Below, piece after piece: positions 58,613 to 64,000 of a stretch of 64,000 bases of DNA. The stretch's first letter is position 1; every line of letters starts with the position of its first letter. A program made the translations under genes and the position numbers. Origin of the DNA: Novosphingobium silvae (lineage in GTDB: Bacteria > Pseudomonadota > Alphaproteobacteria > Sphingomonadales > Sphingomonadaceae); assembly GCF_009856825.1 (NCBI RefSeq), contig NZ_WVTD01000012.1, forward strand, positions 1 through 64,000, given 5' to 3'. Below the pieces are notes generated by a model. The model was not told where the DNA came from, did no database searches, and was given only the letters and a program-made list of their open reading frames with translations.

Positions 58613-60335
58613 ACGGAATTCCGGATCGCCATTGGCAGTCCCGCCGCTGGAAAGCGACGACGGGTCGTCCTGCTCCTGTCCGCGTGGGGGCGGGTGGAGG
58701 CCAGGTGCGCGTTGGGCGCAGTCGCAAGGTGCAGGCGCAGCGATGCAGATGCGCGCTCAGCAGATTGAAAGCCTCCCGGTCCATCAGCGTCCTAGCGCTC
58801 GCGAGCTTGGTCGGCGCTCAGAAGTTGCCGACAATCCGTTTCGCGCCATGTCCTCTCCTACAAAGGCCAAGCCGGTTGCCAGCGGGGTAGAGCAGATGTT
58901 CCCGCCAATGGTGACGACCATTGCTCAGAAGCAGCGGATGATCCTTGCGGCTGTGGATGATGCTGCAGCCGCTGCCGGTCTGCACCCTGGGATGGCGCTG
59001 ACGCATGCCCGGGCCTTGATGCCGGATCTGGATGTTCGGGATGCAGATCCGCAAGGCGATCGAGCGCTCCTGCACCGTTTGGCTTTGTTTGCCGTCCGAC
59101 GCTGGACTCCGACGGCGCAGGTCGATGAACTGGATGGCTTGCTCATGGATATCAGCGGCGTGGCGCATCTGTTCGACGGAGAGCAGAGGATGGCGCGCCA
59201 TATTCTTCGCTTTTGCCACCGAGCCGGCCTGTTTGGGCGGATCGCCATCGCCGATACGGTTGGTGCTGCCCATGCCCTTGCCCGCTTTGGAAAGGAGCGG
59301 ATCTCGATCTGCCGCACGCATGAGGAACTAACTGCTCTGGGTTCGATGCCGATAGCGGCCCTCAGACTCGACGAGCGTCAGCGGGATGGCGCGCAGCGGC
59401 TGGGCATCGAACGGATCGGCGATCTGGTCGCGATGCCTCGTGCGCCTCTGAGCCGGCGCTTGGGTGGTAGCTTGCTCCGCCGGCTGGACCAGGCAACCGG
59501 ACGGCTTGCAGAGCCGCTCGTTCCGGTCGTCCCTTTCGAGATGCCGGACGTTGTAAGGCGCTTTGCTGAGCCAATCGGCGCAGCCGAGACGATCGCCCGT
59601 GTCATCGCCGATCTGACGCAAGACCTTGCAAGACTCCTGCTGTCGCGAGGGCTCGGTGTCAGGATTCTGCGTCTCGTCTGTGAGCGGGTCGATCGCGCGG
59701 AACAGGCAGTGGTTGTCGGAACGGCGCGAGGTACGCGTGACATTGCCCATATGCTCCGCCTTTTGACGATGAAGATCGAGACGATCGACCCGGGCTTCGG
59801 CATCGACAGCATGCGGCTCATTGCCCTGCGATCCGAGCCGCTCGATCCGATTGCGCTGACAGCCGATTTTGGTGAGAATGCGCCTGCAGACCTCGCTTCG
59901 CTGGTCGATCAGATCGTCACGCGCCTGGGGCAAGCCGCGATTTATCGACCAACGGCACGTGAGAGCGATGTTCCTGAGCGTAGCATCGGGCGGGTCTTCC
60001 CGCTGGAGGTAGCCAATTGCTGGTCCACCTTGTGGCCGAGACCTGCCAGGATGCTGCGGAGGCCTGAACGCATCGAAAATGTGCTGGCAGGGTTGCCCGA
60101 TCACCCTCCCAAGCGATTCAAATGGCGCGGCGTCACCCATACGATCATCTGCGCCGATGGGCCTGAGCGTATCCGTGGGGAATGGTGGCGTCGACCCGCC
60201 GAAAGCCACGCCGTTCGAGATTATTTCCGGGTCGAGAACGAGCATGGCGAGCGGTTCTGGGTTTTCCGTCGAGGGGATGGCGAGCATGCCTGTTCGGGCG
60301 ACCTTTCATGGCACATCCACGGGATCTTCGGATGA
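58527..60335 (+). CDS. imuB: ImuB, Y-family polymerase-like protein
   Basis: 602 aa from ATG 58527, with GGAGG about 7 nt upstream; overlaps imuA. Y-family core: [45 protein letters not shown] and [22 protein letters not shown], with the C-terminal part ([27 protein letters not shown]) typical of ImuB. A Ser/Gly/Pro-rich insert sits at about 30-70. ImuB is usually catalytically inactive and bridges the clamp and DnaE2. Stop overlaps dnaE2 start as ATGA (60332). Confidence 0.9.
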   Translation: MRRVASLYLPSLAVDRLRREEARRGRQPERNSGSPLAVPPLESDDGSSCSCPRGGGWRPGARWAQSQGAGAAMQMRAQQIESLPVHQRPSARELGRRSEVADNPFRAMSSPTKAKPVASGVEQMFPPMVTTIAQKQRMILAAVDDAAAAAGLHPGMALTHARALMPDLDVRDADPQGDRALLHRLALFAVRRWTPTAQVDELDGLLMDISGVAHLFDGEQRMARHILRFCHRAGLFGRIAIADTVGAAHALARFGKERISICRTHEELTALGSMPIAALRLDERQRDGAQRLGIERIGDLVAMPRAPLSRRLGGSLLRRLDQATGRLAEPLVPVVPFEMPDVVRRFAEPIGAAETIARVIADLTQDLARLLLSRGLGVRILRLVCERVDRAEQAVVVGTARGTRDIAHMLRLLTMKIETIDPGFGIDSMRLIALRSEPLDPIALTADFGENAPADLASLVDQIVTRLGQAAIYRPTARESDVPERSIGRVFPLEVANCWSTLWPRPARMLRRPERIENVLAGLPDHPPKRFKWRGVTHTIICADGPERIRGEWWRRPAESHAVRDYFRVENEHGERFWVFRRGDGEHACSGDLSWHIHGIFG

Positions 60336-63300
60336 GTGCGTCGGGCTATGTCGAGCTGCAGGTCGCCACGCATTTCTCTTTCCTGCGCGGCGTGTCGTCA
60401 TGCGAGGAACTGTTTGGGCAGGCAGCTGCGCTGGGCCTGTCTGCTCTTGGCATCGTGGATCGCAACTCGGTCGCCGGACTGGTGCGTGCCTGGGAAGCAT
60501 CAAAGGAAACAGGTGTCAGGCTTATTCCCGGTACGCGGGTCGATCTCGCATGCGGGACCAGCCTTCTGCTCTATCCCACTGACCGTCTGGGCTGGACCCG
60601 GCTCTGCCGTCTACTGACTCTTGGGAAAGGCCGCGCTGGCAAGGGCCGCTGCGAGCTGCATTGGGATGATCTGCCACCATGGTCGGAAGGGCTGATCGCC
60701 ATCCTTTTGCCTGATCTACCTGATGAGACCAATGCGGCCGCCCTGCAACGCCTTGTCTCGATCTTCGGCCAGCAAGGCTATCTGGGCCTGTCGCTAAGGC
60801 GGCGGCCGGATGATGCGCTGAGAATATACGAACTGGACGCACAGGGGCGGGAATTCGGCGTTCGGCGTGTCGCCCTTGGCGATGTCCTCTATCATAGCGT
60901 CGAGCGAGAGCTCTTGCAGGACGTCGTCACGGCGATCCGCCATCGAACGACCATCGACGCCATGGGTTTCAAGCGTGAGCGATACGCCGATCGACACCTA
61001 AAAACCGGCAGCGAAATGGAGCGGCGCTTCAGTCTTTATCCCGACGCCATTACCGCATCCCGTGATATCGCAGGCGCCTGCGCGTTCGATCTGGGCCAGC
61101 TTCAATATCAATATCCTCAGGAGGCAGTCGCAGGGGAAACCCCGCAGATGCTGCTCGAGCGGCTGACTGCGGCTGCGGCAGCCCGCATGTTCCCCCAAGG
61201 CGTGCCGAAGGCCTATTGCGATCAGCTGGCACACGAGCTCACGCTGATCGATCAGCTGAGCTATGCGCCCTACTTCCTGACGGTAAACAGCATCGTTGCC
61301 GAGGCGCGCCGGCGGAAGATCCTTTGCCAGGGACGGGGCTCGGCAGCGAACAGCTGCGTTTGCTTCGTGCTTGGGATCACCTCGATTGATCCGATCAAGC
61401 ATGAGCTGCTTTTCGAGCGGTTTGTTTCGGGCGAGCGCAAGGAGCCGCCCGATATCGATGTCGATTTTGAACATGAGCGCCGTGAAGAGATCATTCAATG
61501 GATCTATGAAACCTACGGCCGGACCCGTGCCGCCCTGACGGCCGTGGTGACCCGATATCGGGCGCGCGGCGCATTGCGCGATGTCGGCAAGGCATTGGGG
61601 CTTCCCGCCGACATGACAGGGGCGCTCTCGGGTTTGATCTGGGGCTGGTCTATCGAGGGTGTAAGCGACGAACAGGCACGTGAACTTAATCTCGATACCA
61701 GCGATCCACGCCTTTCAATGACCCTCTCCCTGGCGCGCGAGCTTATTGGTGCGCCGCGGCACCTCTCACAGCATCCCGGCGGCTTCGTCCTCACCTCCGA
61801 CCGGCTGGACGAACTGGTCCCCATTGAGCCGGCCGCCATGGACGACCGCCAGGTGATAGAATGGGATAAGGACGACATCGATGCGATGAAGTTCATGAAG
61901 GTCGACATTCTTGGACTGGGCATGCTGGGCTGCATGCGCCGGGCCTTTGCCTTGCTCGAGGAACATCGCGGAGTAGCGATGACAATGGCGTCGCCGACGC
62001 TCCAGCACGATGATCCGGCTGTCTTCGCGATGATCCAGCGTGCTGACACGCTGGGCGTTTTCCAGATCGAGAGCAGGGCGCAAATGTCGATGCTGCCGCG
62101 GATCAAGCCTGTGAAATTCTATGATCTGGTGATCGAAGTGGCGATTGTCCGGCCGGGACCGATCCAGGGCGATATGGTTCATCCCTATCTGCGTCGGCGC
62201 GAGGGGACGGAAAAGGCTGAGTATCCGCGTCCCGAACTTCGGGCCGTCCTGGAAAAGACGCTGGGCGTGCCCCTTTTTCAGGAGCAAGCGATGAAAGTCG
62301 CGATAGTCGGTGCGGGTTTCACACCGGCTGAGGCCGATCAACTGCGCCGGGCCATGGCTACTTTCAAATTCACCGGCGGCGTCAGCCATTTTTACGACAA
62401 GCTCGTCGAAGGCATGGTGAGGAGGGGCTATCCGCGAGATTTCGCTGAACGCACTTTCAAGCAAATTGAGGGCTTTGGATCCTATGGCTTCCCAGAGAGC
62501 CATGCGGCAAGTTTTGCGAAGATCGCCTACGCCTCCAGTTGGATGAAATGCCATCATCCCGATGTCTTTTGCGCCGCACTCCTGAATGCGCAGCCGATGG
62601 GGTTCTATGCGCCGGCGCAGATTGTCCGTGACGCGCGCGCGCATGGCGTCGAAATCCGCCCGCCCTGCGTGAACGCCAGTCGCTGGGACTGCACTCTCGA
62701 GCAGGGCAGGGGACGGTTTCTGGCGGTGCGGCTTGGATTGCGAATGGCCCGCGGTTTGTCCAACCTTCATGGTGCGATGATCGTGTCGGCCCGTGGCGAG
62801 GAGCCTTTCAAGAGCGTCGAAGCCGTATGGCGGCGGGCAGGCGTACCGCCGGTGGCGATAGAGCGGCTAGCGGAAGCAGACGCCTTTCATAGTCTCGCGC
62901 ATGATCGTCGTCAGGCACTCTGGCAGGTCAAGGGTTTGGGTGATGCTCCACTCCCGTTGTTTGCGGCAGCCGACGCACGTGAGGGTGCGATCAGCCCGGA
63001 AAGCCAGGAGCCTATGGTGACGCTCGAACCGCTCAGCGAGGGGCGCGAGGTGGTCGAGGACTACCGGACCATTCAACTTTCGCTAAGGGCGCACCCTGTC
63101 CAGTTCTTGCGCGAGGAGCTGCGCCGCCGCGGCGTCAAGGCTGCCGCCGATCTCGATCAGGTCAAGGATGGCCGGCATGTGGAAGTGGCAGGCATCATCC
63201 TGGTCCGTCAGAAGCCCGGCTCGGCAAAAGGCGTGCTTTTCATTACAATCGAGGATGAGACGGGGATCGCAAACGGGATTTTATGGCCCGATCGCTTCGA

Positions 63301-63550
63301 AGCACAGCGCCGCACCGTCCTGTCTTCGGCAATGGTCGGCTTGCGCGGGCGTCTGCAGCGAGAAGGTATCGTCACCCATATCATCATCGACAAAATCATC
63401 GATTACACGCCCATGCTCCGTTCGATCGGGAGTGGGTCACTGCCGCATCTGGCTGCACCCGCTGATGGCGCGACGCGTGGCGGCGGACCGGATGCGCGCG
63501 ATGGGCCGAAAGCGACAATGGTCAGAATAAAGTCGCGGGACTTTCATTGA
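60332..63550 (+). CDS. dnaE2: error-prone DNA polymerase DnaE2
   Basis: 1072 aa from ATG 60332, overlapping imuB's stop (ATGA); ATG 60308 is the alternative. PHP domain at the N-terminus ([38 protein letters not shown]), polymerase catalytic motif [18 protein letters not shown] near 372, [39 protein letters not shown], and C-terminal OB-fold ([29 protein letters not shown]). C-family replicase variant that extends past lesions, the last gene of the SOS cassette. Full length. Confidence 0.93.
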   Translation: MSASGYVELQVATHFSFLRGVSSCEELFGQAAALGLSALGIVDRNSVAGLVRAWEASKETGVRLIPGTRVDLACGTSLLLYPTDRLGWTRLCRLLTLGKGRAGKGRCELHWDDLPPWSEGLIAILLPDLPDETNAAALQRLVSIFGQQGYLGLSLRRRPDDALRIYELDAQGREFGVRRVALGDVLYHSVERELLQDVVTAIRHRTTIDAMGFKRERYADRHLKTGSEMERRFSLYPDAITASRDIAGACAFDLGQLQYQYPQEAVAGETPQMLLERLTAAAAARMFPQGVPKAYCDQLAHELTLIDQLSYAPYFLTVNSIVAEARRRKILCQGRGSAANSCVCFVLGITSIDPIKHELLFERFVSGERKEPPDIDVDFEHERREEIIQWIYETYGRTRAALTAVVTRYRARGALRDVGKALGLPADMTGALSGLIWGWSIEGVSDEQARELNLDTSDPRLSMTLSLARELIGAPRHLSQHPGGFVLTSDRLDELVPIEPAAMDDRQVIEWDKDDIDAMKFMKVDILGLGMLGCMRRAFALLEEHRGVAMTMASPTLQHDDPAVFAMIQRADTLGVFQIESRAQMSMLPRIKPVKFYDLVIEVAIVRPGPIQGDMVHPYLRRREGTEKAEYPRPELRAVLEKTLGVPLFQEQAMKVAIVGAGFTPAEADQLRRAMATFKFTGGVSHFYDKLVEGMVRRGYPRDFAERTFKQIEGFGSYGFPESHAASFAKIAYASSWMKCHHPDVFCAALLNAQPMGFYAPAQIVRDARAHGVEIRPPCVNASRWDCTLEQGRGRFLAVRLGLRMARGLSNLHGAMIVSARGEEPFKSVEAVWRRAGVPPVAIERLAEADAFHSLAHDRRQALWQVKGLGDAPLPLFAAADAREGAISPESQEPMVTLEPLSEGREVVEDYRTIQLSLRAHPVQFLREELRRRGVKAAADLDQVKDGRHVEVAGIILVRQKPGSAKGVLFITIEDETGIANGILWPDRFEAQRRTVLSSAMVGLRGRLQREGIVTHIIIDKIIDYTPMLRSIGSGSLPHLAAPADGATRGGGPDARDGPKATMVRIKSRDFH

Positions 63551-63611
63551 CGTTGTCGCTGCAATGGGCCGAATTGTCGGCTGGAGCATCGGACGGCATC
63601 GGGGGACGACA

Positions 63612-64000
63612 TTGAACAGAGAGGAGGCATTCGATCAGGCGATCAAGCTGATCGCGGATCTTCCCTGTCAGCGTGAGGTGATTGATTTCTGGGACATGCC
63701 CGCGGTGCGCTCTGATGGCGATCGCGCAAAGTGGCGGGCCGCCGCCGACCGGCTCATAGGCATCGGCCAGAAGGTCGCACCTGATCTTGCCGAGTATTTT
63801 GAGATTTGGGCGAGCGATGCGGCCGTAGGCGCAAAAGACCTTGATCGCGGCCTGGCGCTCATGCCGCTACCGGGTCTTGGAGGCCGTGCAAGCCTGCGCG
63901 CGAGCAATATCCTCGATCTCAAGCTCAGCCTGGGCAGGCCACCGGCGGCGCGCGACATCACCGCGCTATTCGGTCCGAAGGTGACGAAATTCGGCAGGGA
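63612..64000 (+). CDS. partial hypothetical protein running off window end
   Basis: At least 129 aa from TTG 63612 (GGGGGA at 63601-63606 as RBS) or ATG 63564. Helical: NREEAFDQAIKLIADLPCQREVIDFWDMPAVRSD, WRAAADRLIGIGQKVAPDLAEYF. No family recognised; the 3' end lies beyond 64000. Follows dnaE2 by 62 nt on the same strand. Confidence 0.5.
   Translation, partial: MNREEAFDQAIKLIADLPCQREVIDFWDMPAVRSDGDRAKWRAAADRLIGIGQKVAPDLAEYFEIWASDAAVGAKDLDRGLALMPLPGLGGRASLRASNILDLKLSLGRPPAARDITALFGPKVTKFGR

Noticed and set aside
60182..60331. Upstream extension of dnaE2 within imuB
   Set aside because: The ATGA overlap at 60332 and family N-terminus ([14 protein letters not shown]) favour the later start.
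1..64000. CRISPR arrays, tRNA and rRNA genes, complete IS elements
   Set aside because: Read through on both strands without finding regular spacer repeats, tRNA/rRNA signatures or transposase genes.

Overview
The window reads as an accessory, plasmid- or ICE-like segment of a GC-rich alphaproteobacterium, most likely a sphingomonad (Sphingobium/Novosphingobium/Sphingomonas type). Grounds for this: uniformly high GC, an R388-like MobF relaxase module, mobile-element housekeeping families common on alphaproteobacterial plasmids (DUF736, DUF2493, DUF7673, a plasmid-type SSB), two RND heavy-metal efflux operons, and an imuA-imuB-dnaE2 mutagenesis cassette behind an alphaproteobacterial LexA box (GAAC-N7-GAAC). 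No rRNA, tRNA, CRISPR array, complete insertion sequence, replication gene or type IV secretion pilus operon was found. The taxonomic call is inference.

Layout. (1) 0.1-3.85 kb: remnant of a PAPS-reductase-like gene (5'-truncated and frameshifted), translationally coupled to a tRNA-guanine-transglycosylase-fold protein (DpdA-like) and small unknown genes; possibly a nucleic-acid modification cassette. (2) 3.86-13.9 kb: Ni/Co-type metal resistance, comprising a CsoR/DmeR-like repressor with three matching GC-tract palindromes, a His-tailed MFS exporter, czcCBA, a HupE-like permease, a membrane-anchor protein and DUF6488. (3) 14-24.5 kb: mobile-element maintenance genes (DUF736, SSB, DUF2493, several unknowns with strong individual terminators) plus an HNH/HEPN pair, a second HEPN-like gene and a TerC transporter. 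(4) 24.7-30.6 kb: a predicted oriT very similar to R388 nic, then RHH accessory protein, coupling ATPase and MobF relaxase-helicase in trwA-trwB-trwC order.

(5) 30.7-35.7 kb: orphan RcnR-like repressor, DUF1289, and three unknown genes (one with a phosphoribosyltransferase-like motif) that look like a defence-type island. (6) 35.8-36.9 kb: CDF transporter and divergent MerR regulator around a perfect 9-3-9 operator. (7) 37-44.2 kb: a redox/metabolic block with LysR regulator, SDR, a secreted flavodoxin-RidA fusion, DMT transporter, aldehyde dehydrogenase and a ThDP-dependent acetolactate-synthase-like enzyme. (8) 44.3-53.9 kb: second envelope/metal block on the minus strand with bestrophin, paralogue of the anchor protein, MliC lipoprotein, zinc-ribbon protein, CDF, SRPBCC protein and a second czcCBA headed by a His-rich secreted protein and a CueR-spaced operator.

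(9) 54.2-57.2 kb: a 995-aa protein with an N-terminal (p)ppGpp-synthetase-like domain and a very long C-terminal region, a candidate alarmone-type toxin or defence effector. (10) 57.3-64 kb: unknown gene, SOS box, imuA, imuB, dnaE2 and a partial gene running off the end.

The most interesting items for follow-up are the TGT-like cassette, the large RelA/SpoT-domain protein, the PRTase-like island, the R388-like oriT whose polarity relative to the trwABC-like genes looks reversed, and paired leader repeats in front of two genes on the left side of oriT.
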